Source of the DNA: Aquimonas sp044344935
GTDB taxonomy: Bacteria; Pseudomonadota; Gammaproteobacteria; Xanthomonadales; Xanthomonadaceae
Direction of reading: 5' to 3'
Length of the DNA: 8,763 bases
Assembly (NCBI GenBank): GCA_044344935.1
Contig: JBIJCA010000198.1
Coordinates: 1 to 8,763, forward strand
Made by a program: the position numbers and the translations under genes
In this document: positions 1-6,754 of the stretch, piece after piece
Position numbering within the stretch: the stretch's first letter is position 1
How the letters are laid out: each line of letters starts with the position of its first letter
Notes under the pieces: generated by a model
The model's database searches: none
What the model was told of the DNA's origin: nothing
The model's input: the letters and a program-made list of their open reading frames with translations, nothing else

Positions 1-61
1 CCGCCGCCTGCGGGCTGATTTCAAGCGCCAGTGCGCCGAAACAGTTGAGGGGTTCATCCAT
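1..61 (-). CDS. Possible 5' end of a divergent gene running off the left edge (doubtful)
   Basis: Reading leftward from an ATG at 61, a stop-free frame continues to the window edge and gives about 20 residues beginning MDEPLNCFGALALEI. Third codon positions are mostly G/C, as in the other genes here. No family can be named from so short a piece, and the Shine-Dalgarno match upstream is weak (a GAG about 10 nt before the ATG). A competing reading is the 3' end of a rightward gene: the + frame starting at base 2 is open until a TAA at 104-106 and has similar codon composition. The two cannot be separated from this sequence alone, so the call is tentative. Confidence 0.25.
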   Translation of the reverse strand, partial: MDEPLNCFGALALEISPQAA

Positions 62-130
62 CGGGGGGATCTCGTGTCTGGGGCCGACGCACGCTGCACC
101 GGCTAAAGTCTTCGCTCGGAATCGCTGGGC

Positions 131-136
131 TATTAT
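131..136 (+). promoter_or_regulatory. Candidate -10 element upstream of the thiolase gene
   Basis: TATTAT matches the sigma-70 -10 consensus at five of six positions and stands out as an AT-rich island in GC-rich DNA. A start site about 7 nt downstream would leave a short leader before the ATG at 161. No convincing -35 box lies 16-18 nt upstream. The opposite strand reads GATAAT at 137-132, also five of six, so the element could serve a leftward gene instead. This is a weak call resting on one hexamer. Confidence 0.25.
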
Positions 137-160
137 CGGCCGACCTTTGGCACTCACGGC

Positions 161-1456
161 ATGAAGCGCATGAGCCCCACCCGCACAGTCCGCCCCATCG
201 GCATCCTCGGCGGCGTCCGCATTCCCTTCTGCCGCAACAACACGGCGTATGCCGACGTCGGCAACCTCGGCATGTCGATCCGCACGCTGGGCGCTCTCGT
301 CGAACGCTTCGGTCTGCACGGCGTGCAGCTCGGCGAAGTCGCGCTTGGTGCTGTGCTGAAGCACAGCAGCGACTGGAATCTCGGCCGCGAGGCCACGCTG
401 TCCTCAGGGCTGTCGCCGGCAACGCCCGGCATCACCCTGCAGCGCGCCTGCGGCACCAGCCTCGACACTGTCATCCACATCGCCAACAAGATCGCGCTGG
501 GCCAGATCGAGTGCGGCATCGGCGGCGGATCGGACACGACCTCGGATGTGCCGATCAACGTCAGCCGTACGCTGCGGCGGCGCCTGCTCGACGCCAACAT
601 GGCGCGTTCGACCGGCGAGCGTCTGCGCGCCTTCCGCGGCTTTTCGCCGCGCGAGCTGAAGCCCGAATTTCCTGGCGTGGCCGAGCCCCGCACCGGGAAG
701 AGCATGGGCCAGCACTGCGAGCTGATGGCACAGGAGTGGCAGATCCCGCGCGCGGATCAGGACGCACTCGCGGCCGCTTCGCACCTCAAGGCGGCGGCGG
801 CGTATGAGCGCGGCTTCTTCGACGACCTGGTAGTGCCTTTCCGCGGTGTCACCCGCGACAACATCCTGCGGCCCGAGACTTCGGTCGAGAAGCTCGCCAC
901 GCTCAAGCCCGCTTTTGACAAGCTCTCCGGCCGCGGCACGCTGACCGCCGGCAACTCGACGCCGCTCACCGACGGCGCCTCGGCGGTGCTGCTTGGCACC
1001 CAGGAGTGGGCCGAATCGCGCGGCCTGAAGGTGCAGGCCTGGCTGGTGGACGCGCAGGTGGCCGCGGTCGACTTCGTGCACGGCGACGGCCTGCTGATGG
1101 CGCCGGCCTGGGCGGTGCCACAGATGCTGAAGCGCAACGGGCTCTCGCTGCAGGACTTTGACTTCTACGAAATCCACGAAGCCTTCGCCGCGCAGGTGCT
1201 GTGCACGCTGCGCGCCTGGGAGAGCGAGAGCTTCTGCCGCGACAAGCTGGGGCTCGATGCGCCACTCGGCAGCATCGACCCGGCCAAGCTCAACGTGGTC
1301 GGCAGCTCGCTGGCCTTCGGGCATCCGTTCGCGGCGACGGGCGGCCGCATCATCGCCACGCTCGCCAAGCTGCTGGAAGAGCGCGGCAGCGGCCGCGGCC
1401 TGGTGTCCGTGTGCACAGCCGGCGGCATGGGCGTCACTGCGATCATCGAACGCTGA
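161..1456 (+). CDS. fadI: Acetyl-CoA C-acyltransferase (thiolase), FadI-type
   Basis: Thiolase of 431 residues. The family performs thiolytic cleavage of 3-ketoacyl-CoA, the last step of fatty-acid beta-oxidation, or the reverse condensation of two acetyl-CoA. All catalytic landmarks are visible: the nucleophile Cys97 in QRACGTS, His339 in EIHEAFAAQ, His388 in the GHPFAATG loop, and the second active-site cysteine Cys418 in CTAGGMGV. At 431 residues it is longer than the usual ~390 of FadA or PhaA thiolases and close to the ~430-440 of the FadI (anaerobic/long-chain) type, which is why that symbol is offered. The PGVAEPRTGKSMG segment (171-183) also suits that group. A fadJ-like partner is not in the window, so substrate range is inferred. 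Start: ATG 161 is used, but ATG 170 (MSPTRTVRPIG) is equally credible because neither has a strong Shine-Dalgarno. The gene ends at a hairpin terminator and is convergent with its right neighbour. Confidence 0.93.
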   Translation: MKRMSPTRTVRPIGILGGVRIPFCRNNTAYADVGNLGMSIRTLGALVERFGLHGVQLGEVALGAVLKHSSDWNLGREATLSSGLSPATPGITLQRACGTSLDTVIHIANKIALGQIECGIGGGSDTTSDVPINVSRTLRRRLLDANMARSTGERLRAFRGFSPRELKPEFPGVAEPRTGKSMGQHCELMAQEWQIPRADQDALAAASHLKAAAAYERGFFDDLVVPFRGVTRDNILRPETSVEKLATLKPAFDKLSGRGTLTAGNSTPLTDGASAVLLGTQEWAESRGLKVQAWLVDAQVAAVDFVHGDGLLMAPAWAVPQMLKRNGLSLQDFDFYEIHEAFAAQVLCTLRAWESESFCRDKLGLDAPLGSIDPAKLNVVGSSLAFGHPFAATGGRIIATLAKLLEERGSGRGLVSVCTAGGMGVTAIIER

Positions 1457-1472
1457 GCACCGATGCCACTCG

Positions 1473-1502
1473 GACAAAGCCCGCCGTGAGGCGGGCTTTG
1501 TC
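1473..1502. terminator. Hairpin between convergent genes, probable bidirectional terminator
   Basis: A perfect 13-bp inverted repeat (1473-1485 with 1490-1502) encloses a 4-nt GTGA loop. The arms are GACAAAGCCCGCC and its exact complement: a GC-rich core flanked by AAAG/CTTT, so each strand reads a GC stem ending in a short T-containing run. It lies 16 nt after the thiolase stop and 20 nt before the stop of the convergent gene, which is where a shared terminator is expected. The T-tract is short on both strands, so efficiency is uncertain. Confidence 0.85.
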
Positions 1503-1522
1503 GTTAAAGGCGGATGCGCCGA

Positions 1523-1975
1523 TCAGCGCCCCATGACGCTGATGCCGTAGAAACAGGGTGCGTTGCCGCAGTCAAACATGGTCACGTTGAGGCGGAATTT
1601 GCCGCTCCAGCGCGGAGTGACGCGCACGATCGGGGCGTCGTCGACCAGAGCATCCTCGGCGATCACGTTGTCGTTCTCGTCGAACAGCTTCAGATCGAGG
1701 TCGGAGCAGTCCTGATCGCAGACCGCTGCAATGAAGTACTCGCGACCCGACTTCAGCTCGAAGCTGTACTCGTCGCTGGCCTGGTTTCCGAGCAGGTCAT
1801 AGTGGTCATCGAAGGCGTGACGGAAACCTTCGCCCTCGCCGATGGCCTTGACCGCCTCCAGCTGGGAGCGGACCACGGCTTCGTATTCATTGGCCTGCGC
1901 CGGAGCAGCGAGCGCCAAGGTGAGCGCGAAGCCCAGGCTGATGAACGGGGTGAAGGCAAAGCGTGCTGCGGACAT
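1523..1975 (-). CDS. Exported small protein with probable PPC-like beta-sandwich domain, function unknown
   Basis: Protein of 150 residues. Residues 1-28 are a typical Sec signal peptide: a basic start (MSAAR), a hydrophobic stretch (6-24) and an AQA cleavage site before Asn29. The mature part has an acidic, probably helical segment (29-66) and then a beta-rich stretch (about 68-150) with the pattern of pre-peptidase C-terminal (PPC)-type domains: YSFELKSGREYFIAAVCD, an acidic DLDLKLFDENDNVI strand pair, and a closing GKFRLNVTMFDC strand. Four cysteines (86, 90, 136, 141) could form two disulfides in the periplasm or outside the cell. No catalytic motif is seen. The start is set by AAGGAGA just upstream; an in-frame upstream ATG at 2116 would bury the signal peptide and is rejected. 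It is on the same strand as the T2SS genes but 238 nt beyond gspE, so probably has its own promoter. Being a T2SS substrate is only a guess from proximity. PPC assignment is from sequence pattern alone. Confidence 0.85.
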   Translation of the reverse strand: MSAARFAFTPFISLGFALTLALAAPAQANEYEAVVRSQLEAVKAIGEGEGFRHAFDDHYDLLGNQASDEYSFELKSGREYFIAAVCDQDCSDLDLKLFDENDNVIAEDALVDDAPIVRVTPRWSGKFRLNVTMFDCGNAPCFYGISVMGR

Positions 1976-1980
1976 GGCGG

Positions 1981-1987
1981 TCTCCTT
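1981..1987 (-). promoter_or_regulatory. Shine-Dalgarno that fixes the start of the exported protein
   Basis: On the minus strand the bases read AAGGAGA, with the AGGAG core 6 nt before the ATG at 1975. It is one of the two strongest ribosome binding sites in the window. It supports the 150-residue start, which places the signal peptide at the N-terminus, over the longer 197-residue reading. Confidence 0.8.
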
Positions 1988-2103
1988 GGGTTTTCGGCAA
2001 ACAGCGGATTTGTCGGCGTAGCCCGGGGATGAGCGGCGACGCCCTCGCGACGGCGTCCGGGCCGTTGTCACTGGCACTGACGCGAAAACAGGACCGAAAA
2101 ACT

Positions 2104-2117
2104 CATGGCGCGCCATG
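2104..2117. repeat. 14-bp perfect palindrome in the gspE / exported-protein gap
   Basis: CATGGCGCGCCATG is its own reverse complement over 14 bases. It sits in the 238-bp non-coding stretch (1976-2213), about 130 bp upstream of the exported-protein gene and about 100 bp after the gspE stop. A looser inverted repeat, GACGCC (2038-2043) with GGCGTC (2052-2057), lies nearer the gene. Either could be an operator, but no regulator is known to recognise this sequence and chance is possible in GC-rich DNA. No clear promoter or T-tailed terminator was seen in this gap. Confidence 0.35.
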
Positions 2118-2213
2118 GCGACGGCGTGGGCTGGATCCAGTCAACTCCTGCGGGGCTGCATCGATCATGCCAACGGTCGGCGTCAGAACGCGCCGCGCGG
2201 AATGCACTGCGCC

Positions 2214-3689
2214 TCAATCCTCGCGGGTTACCCGCAGGACCTCATCGGCTGAAGTCAGGCCTGCGCTCACCTTGGCCCAGCCATCGTCAAGAATCGAGGG
2301 AGTGTGCTGACGTGCGGCGCGTGTGAGCTCGGCCTCGGAAGCGCCAGCGTGGATCAGCGCTCGCAAGGTCTCGTCGACCAGCACGACCTCATAGACCCCG
2401 CCGCGCCCCCGATAGCCCGTGCTGCGCCCCGGCAGATCAAGGCGCGGGCGCGCGAAACGCACGCCTTCCGCCGGCTGTCGGCCGAATGCCGCGCATTCGC
2501 TCGCGCTCGGCGCGTACCACTCGCTCTGCGCCGGATCCAGTCGACGCACCAGCCGCTGGGACAGCACACCAAGCAGCGAGGACGAGAGCAGAAACGGCTC
2601 CACGCCCATATCGCGCAGCCGGGTCACCGCACCCACTGCGGAATTGGTGTGCAGGGTCGACAGCACGAGATGCCCGGTCAGCGAGGCCTGAACCGCGATC
2701 TCGGCAGTTTCCAGATCACGGATCTCGCCGACCATCACCACGTCGGGATCCTGACGCAGGATGGCGCGCAAGCCACGGGCGAAGGTCATCTCGACCTTGG
2801 GGTTGACCTGGGTCTGACCGATGCCGTCGAGGTAGTACTCGATCGGGTCTTCAACGGTGAGGATGTTGCGCGTGCTGTCATTCAGGCGGGACAGCGCGGC
2901 GTAGAGAGTCGTGGTCTTGCCCGAGCCGGTGGGACCAGTCACCAGCAGGATGCCGTGCGGGCGATGGATGAGGCGATCGACATGGGCGAGCGTGACCGGG
3001 TCCATGCCGAGTTCGGCAAGATCCAGGCGACCCGCCTGCTTGTCGAGCAGACGCAGCACGACGCGCTCGCCGAAGCCCGCCGGAATGGTCGATACGCGCA
3101 CGTCGACCGGGCGGCCAGCGATGCGCAGGCTGATTCGACCGTCCTGCGGCAGGCGCTTCTCGGCGATGTCGAGCTTGGCCATCACCTTGATGCGGCTGAC
3201 CACCGGCTGAGCCACGGCCTTCTGCGGGCGGAGCACCTCACGCAGCACGCCGTCGACGCGGAAGCGCACCAGCAGGCTGTGCTCGAAAGGCTCCAAGTGG
3301 ATGTCGGAGGCGTTCTCCTTCACCGCTTCGGTCAGCAGGGCGTTGATGAGACGAATGATCGGCGCCTCGTCCTCGCTTTCCAGCAGGTCCTGCGGCTCAG
3401 GCAGGGCGTCTACGAGTTGATTGAGGTCAGCGCGTTCGTCGAAATCGGCGGCCATCGCACGAGCATCGTCCGTGCCGCCTTCATAGATCTGACGCAGGAG
3501 GCGCTCGAAGTCATCCGCGCCGCAGGCGCTGAGCGTGATCGGCCGCCCCACATGGCGCCGCAGTTCGGCGATTACTTCAGGGGCCACGCCCGGCCGGTAC
3601 GCGATCTGAGCCTGCTGTTCGTCCATGGCCAGCACGGTGGCGCCGTGGCGGCGGGCGAAGCCGAAACCCGGACGTGCGGGCAGGCTCAC
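2214..3689 (-). CDS. gspE: Type II secretion system assembly ATPase GspE, lacking the zinc-binding tetracysteine
   Basis: Cytoplasmic ATPase of 491 residues that, with GspL and GspF, powers pseudopilus assembly in type II secretion. An N-terminal GspL-binding-type region (about 1-100) leads through LLESEDEAPIIRLINALL (102-119) into the ATPase core. Visible motifs are Walker A GPTGSGKTT (252-260), the Asp box TVEDPIEY (278-285), Walker B with GEIRD (Glu322) and the His box TGHLVLSTLHTN (338-349). Closeness to Vibrio EpsE, recalled from memory, is high throughout and supports the upstream start (503 residues in EpsE). The oddity is the C-domain: where EpsE has two CxxC pairs, this protein has Asp385, Gln388, Asp418 and Gly421, so the zinc site is gone while GYRGRGG (425-431) remains. 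The only cysteines are 56 and 399. Start is GTG, within a 4-nt GTGA overlap with the gspD stop, implying translational coupling. No gspF follows. Confidence 0.95.
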   Translation of the reverse strand: MSLPARPGFGFARRHGATVLAMDEQQAQIAYRPGVAPEVIAELRRHVGRPITLSACGADDFERLLRQIYEGGTDDARAMAADFDERADLNQLVDALPEPQDLLESEDEAPIIRLINALLTEAVKENASDIHLEPFEHSLLVRFRVDGVLREVLRPQKAVAQPVVSRIKVMAKLDIAEKRLPQDGRISLRIAGRPVDVRVSTIPAGFGERVVLRLLDKQAGRLDLAELGMDPVTLAHVDRLIHRPHGILLVTGPTGSGKTTTLYAALSRLNDSTRNILTVEDPIEYYLDGIGQTQVNPKVEMTFARGLRAILRQDPDVVMVGEIRDLETAEIAVQASLTGHLVLSTLHTNSAVGAVTRLRDMGVEPFLLSSSLLGVLSQRLVRRLDPAQSEWYAPSASECAAFGRQPAEGVRFARPRLDLPGRSTGYRGRGGVYEVVLVDETLRALIHAGASEAELTRAARQHTPSILDDGWAKVSAGLTSADEVLRVTRED

Positions 3690-5758
3690 GGACGCGGACG
3701 CTCCGCCTCGTCCTGCACCGCCGGAGGATTCCGGAACAGATCGCGCGGAAGCTCTGGCAACAGCGGCTGCTGCTCACCGCCGATGCGACTGCCCGCGCGC
3801 TCGCGGATCTGCAGCTGCTCGGCGCGGATGTAGTTGTACTTCTCGGAGCTGACCGCAGCCTCGGTGACCGCATCGCGCAGGATGGTCGGCCGCAGGAACA
3901 CCATCAGCGTGCGCTTGTTGCGCTTGGCGCCACGGGACTTGAAGAGGTTACCCAGCAGCGGAATGCGCGAGAGCCCCGGGACACCCTGCACGTTTTCGGT
4001 GGCTTCTTCCGAGGTCAGCCCACCCAGCACCAACAGACCGCCGTCCGGCACCAGCACGGTGGTGGAGATTTCACGTACGTTGGTGATCAGATCGACGGCC
4101 CCCGTCGCCTGCGGCGCCAGCGCCGAGACCTCCTGTTTCAGCTCGAGCCGCACGGCATCACCCTCGTTGATGTGCGGAGTGACGGTCAGGATCACGCCCA
4201 CGTCCTGGCGGTCGATGGTCTGGAAAGGGTTGGTCGGCTGGTTGACGCCACCGTTGGTCGAGGTGTTGGTGTACTGGCCGGTGAGGAAGGGCACTTCCTG
4301 CACGACCTTGATCTGCGCTTCCTGATGATCGAGCGTCACCACCGAGGGGCTGGACAGCACGTTCGCGCGGCCATCGCCCCGAAGCGCCTTGACCAAGGCG
4401 CCGAGCTGGAAAACAGTGACTTCTTCGCCGTTAGGCCCGACCGGCAGACTCAGCGAGCCGCGCAGGTAGCCCACGTTCAGGCCATTTCCGCCGATCACGC
4501 TGAAGGGGTTGGTCAGTCCACCGACGATGCCGCCCGTGCCGGTGCTGCCGCCAAAATTGGTGCCGCCGATGACCCCACGGGCGTCCTCGCCGACATCCGC
4601 GCTCTGCCACTGCACGCCCAGCTCGGAGGCCAGTTCATCGCTGACCTCTGCGATGATCGCCTCGACCTGGACTTGGGCACGGCGCACGTCGAGTTGACGG
4701 ATCACCGCCTCCAGCTCGCGGTACACAGCTGGCGCAGCGCTGATGATCAGCGCGTTGGTCTCCGCATGTGCCTGGATGGTGGCGGACTTGGCGCTGCCGG
4801 CCTGGCCGTCCGCGGGCGCGGCATAGCCTGTGAGGGTGGCGGCCACGCCGTCGAGCACCGGCACCAGATCCTCGGCCTTCGCATTGCGCAGGTAGACGAC
4901 CTGGGTCGATTCACCGCCGTCAAGCGGGGTGTCCAGATGCACGATGAGACTGCGCGCGCGCAGGCGCTGGGCGCGGTCACCGGACAGCAGCAGCGAGTTG
5001 GTTCTTTCGTCGGCCAGCACCCGCGGTCCCGCCTGCCCCGCTGCCGGCTGGGCGCCGCCCTGTTCGAGCGCGAGCAAGGTGCGTGCAATCTCGGAGGCGC
5101 GTGCGTGGCGCAGCGGAATCACCTCGATCTCGGAATCCGCCGCCACGTCGATGCGGCGGATGATGGCGACAATGCGGTCGATGTTGCCGGCGCGGTCGGC
5201 CACCAGCAGGCTGTTGCTGCCGCCGTGAGCGGCCAGGTGGGCCTGCTGCGGCATCAGCGGCCGCAGCAGTGTCGACATCTCCTGCGCCGACACGTGCTTG
5301 AGATCGATGATGCGCGTGATCTGGGCTTCGCTTCCGCCAGCGCCGGCAACCAGAGGCGCCTGCTGGGCGGGAGCTACGTCGGGAACGATCTTCGTCATCG
5401 CACCGGCCGGCAGCGCCGTGTAGCCGTGTACGCGCAGCACCGACAGAAACACTTCGTAGATTTCGTCGGCGGTCATCGGCTGGCGAGAGACCACGGTAAC
5501 GGCGCCGGTCACAGTCTGGTCGACGATGAAGCTGCGCCCTGTGATCTCGCTGACCGTCTCGATCAGCACATTGATGTCGGCTGCCTTCAGGTTCAGCGTG
5601 TGGCGACCGCTGCCGTTGGTGTAGGCCGGGGCTGACGCTGGGGCCTGCTCGGCCTGGGGAATCATCACCGTGGGCGCCGTCGGCTGCGCGGGCGTCTGGG
5701 CGGCGGCCGGCAGGGCCAGCGCGAAGGTGATGGCAGCAGTCAGCAGGGCAAGGCGCAT
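3686..5758 (-). CDS. gspD: Type II secretion system outer-membrane secretin GspD
   Basis: Secretin of 690 residues whose multimer forms the outer-membrane channel of type II secretion. A signal peptide (1-20, ending PAAA before Gln21) has no lipobox. Then come an N0/STN-like domain (about 54-127, starting HTLNLKAADINVLIETV), three KH-like N domains (about 147-205, 210-278, 285-360), and the secretin core (about 361-630). The core includes the glycine-rich gate region (396-430), VLSSPSVVTLDHQEAQIKV (467-485) and the signature VPGLSRIPLLGNLFKS (593-608). A ~60-residue proline- and charge-rich tail follows, the usual place of the pilotin-binding S-domain; it is not obviously an S-domain here, and no pilotin gene is nearby. 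An in-frame ATG at 5821 would add 21 residues ahead of the signal peptide, so ATG 5758 is chosen, though its Shine-Dalgarno is weak. It overlaps gspE by 4 nt and follows gspC by 94 nt. Confidence 0.96.
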   Translation of the reverse strand: MRLALLTAAITFALALPAAAQTPAQPTAPTVMIPQAEQAPASAPAYTNGSGRHTLNLKAADINVLIETVSEITGRSFIVDQTVTGAVTVVSRQPMTADEIYEVFLSVLRVHGYTALPAGAMTKIVPDVAPAQQAPLVAGAGGSEAQITRIIDLKHVSAQEMSTLLRPLMPQQAHLAAHGGSNSLLVADRAGNIDRIVAIIRRIDVAADSEIEVIPLRHARASEIARTLLALEQGGAQPAAGQAGPRVLADERTNSLLLSGDRAQRLRARSLIVHLDTPLDGGESTQVVYLRNAKAEDLVPVLDGVAATLTGYAAPADGQAGSAKSATIQAHAETNALIISAAPAVYRELEAVIRQLDVRRAQVQVEAIIAEVSDELASELGVQWQSADVGEDARGVIGGTNFGGSTGTGGIVGGLTNPFSVIGGNGLNVGYLRGSLSLPVGPNGEEVTVFQLGALVKALRGDGRANVLSSPSVVTLDHQEAQIKVVQEVPFLTGQYTNTSTNGGVNQPTNPFQTIDRQDVGVILTVTPHINEGDAVRLELKQEVSALAPQATGAVDLITNVREISTTVLVPDGGLLVLGGLTSEEATENVQGVPGLSRIPLLGNLFKSRGAKRNKRTLMVFLRPTILRDAVTEAAVSSEKYNYIRAEQLQIRERAGSRIGGEQQPLLPELPRDLFRNPPAVQDEAERPRP

Positions 5759-5852
5759 GGTCGATCCGGGCAGCGTTTCAGGGGTGACCGCGGCGCGGAT
5801 GGCGCGGCAGCGCGCGATCATAGCGCGAGCTGGACGCGTGTCCGACCCGCCG

Positions 5853-6749
5853 CTACTTCAGATCGACCCCGACCTGCTGCTCGCGGCCGTCGCGGCGGAT
5901 CGTCAGCTGCAGGCTGCGGGCATCGCGCAGCGACTCCAGCAGCTCGCTCTGTCGCTGCGGACCATCCAGCGGTATGCCGTTGACGGCAGTGACGATATCG
6001 GTGGGGCGCAGGCCCGAGCGCTCGAACAGCTCGCTGTCGCGGCCCGCTGAGAGGCGCACCCCCGCGAAGCGCCCGTTTTCCAGCACCGGGAACACCTGCA
6101 CCTGGCTGGCCAAGGCCGCCGCATCGATGCCAGTCGCGTCACGGATGCTCTCCATGTTCGGGCCGCCTGGGGCGATCATGGGATTGATGAAGGGCGAAGG
6201 CATGCTGCGATCGATCGGGCCACTGCGATCGCTCGCGGCAAGCGCTGCCGGACGCGCGCCCGGCGCCGGCACCGAACCATCCTCGCGCGGCAGGCTCAGA
6301 CCCTCGGTCTGGCCGTTGCGATCCAGCAGGACCCGGCCGGCGCTGATGGCGGTGAGCCGCGCACCGCCGGGCAGCTCGTCGCCGACCCGGTAGCGCGCAT
6401 GGCGGCCGGATTCGTCGCTGATGATGGCGAGGCCCTGGTCCTGATCTTCGAGGTTGAATGTGCCGCGAAGGGTGAGCTTGAGGGCCGTCTCCGGGGCGCT
6501 CGCCGCAAGCGCAGCAAGGTCCATGGCCACGCCGGCATCGCCGAACAGTTTCCAGCGCGCGACGTCACCTTGGGCGGAATCCGCGTTCAATGCCGGCGGC
6601 TGAAAGCCCGAGGGCTGCAGCGGCACCGCCGGGCCCGCGAGCAGCACCAGCGCCAATCGACCGAGGGCCCAAAGCACGCACAGCGCTGCGCCGAGGGCGA
6701 GCAGACGCGCCCAGAACACTGTCGATACGCGGGCCAGCGCAGCCTGCAC
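5853..6749 (-). CDS. gspC: Type II secretion system inner-membrane connector GspC (PDZ type)
   Basis: Bitopic inner-membrane protein of 298 residues that links the inner-membrane platform to the secretin and helps select substrates. Residues 1-12 are a short cytoplasmic end; 13-38 form one transmembrane helix. A homology-region (HR) domain spans about 62-152, including WKLFG and the family-typical LTLRGTF (92-98) and AIISDESG (108-115) strands. A Pro/Gly/Ser-rich linker follows (about 153-200), then a C-terminal PDZ domain (about 217-298) with GLRPTDIVTAVNGIPLDGP. In the family, HR contacts GspD N0, which fits gspD being the next gene. The start is GTG at 6749, only 5 nt after the rhlB stop; V11 is an alternative GTG start. 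No good Shine-Dalgarno is seen, so translation may be coupled to rhlB. PDZ rather than coiled-coil C-terminus makes it GspC/EpsC-like rather than XcpP-like. Confidence 0.93.
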   Translation of the reverse strand: MQAALARVSTVFWARLLALGAALCVLWALGRLALVLLAGPAVPLQPSGFQPPALNADSAQGDVARWKLFGDAGVAMDLAALAASAPETALKLTLRGTFNLEDQDQGLAIISDESGRHARYRVGDELPGGARLTAISAGRVLLDRNGQTEGLSLPREDGSVPAPGARPAALAASDRSGPIDRSMPSPFINPMIAPGGPNMESIRDATGIDAAALASQVQVFPVLENGRFAGVRLSAGRDSELFERSGLRPTDIVTAVNGIPLDGPQRQSELLESLRDARSLQLTIRRDGREQQVGVDLK

Positions 6750-6754
6750 GAGAC

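Noticed and set aside
396..430. Position range in GspD protein: glycine-rich segment considered as an unusual insertion
   Set aside because: Glycine-rich gate segments are normal in GspD secretins, so it is not an anomaly (coordinates here are residues of GspD, not bases).
404..1477. 357-codon open frame on the - strand
   Set aside because: It is antisense to the thiolase gene, whose catalytic motifs are intact; no independent coding support.
1976..2116. N-terminal extension of the exported protein to an upstream ATG
   Set aside because: The extension is arginine-rich, would bury the signal peptide and ignores the strong AAGGAGA before the inner ATG.
2139..2144. TTGACT on the minus strand as a -35 box for the exported-protein gene
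   Set aside because: No acceptable -10 hexamer lies 16-18 nt downstream, so it is not called a promoter.
2304..3833. 509-codon open frame on the + strand
   Set aside because: It is antisense to gspE and the end of gspD, with no motif or start context; the gspE reading has full ATPase motifs.
3674..5635. 653-codon open frame on the + strand
   Set aside because: It lies wholly opposite gspD, is rich in His/Arg/Gln/Asp with no family resemblance, and is the usual antisense shadow in high-GC DNA.
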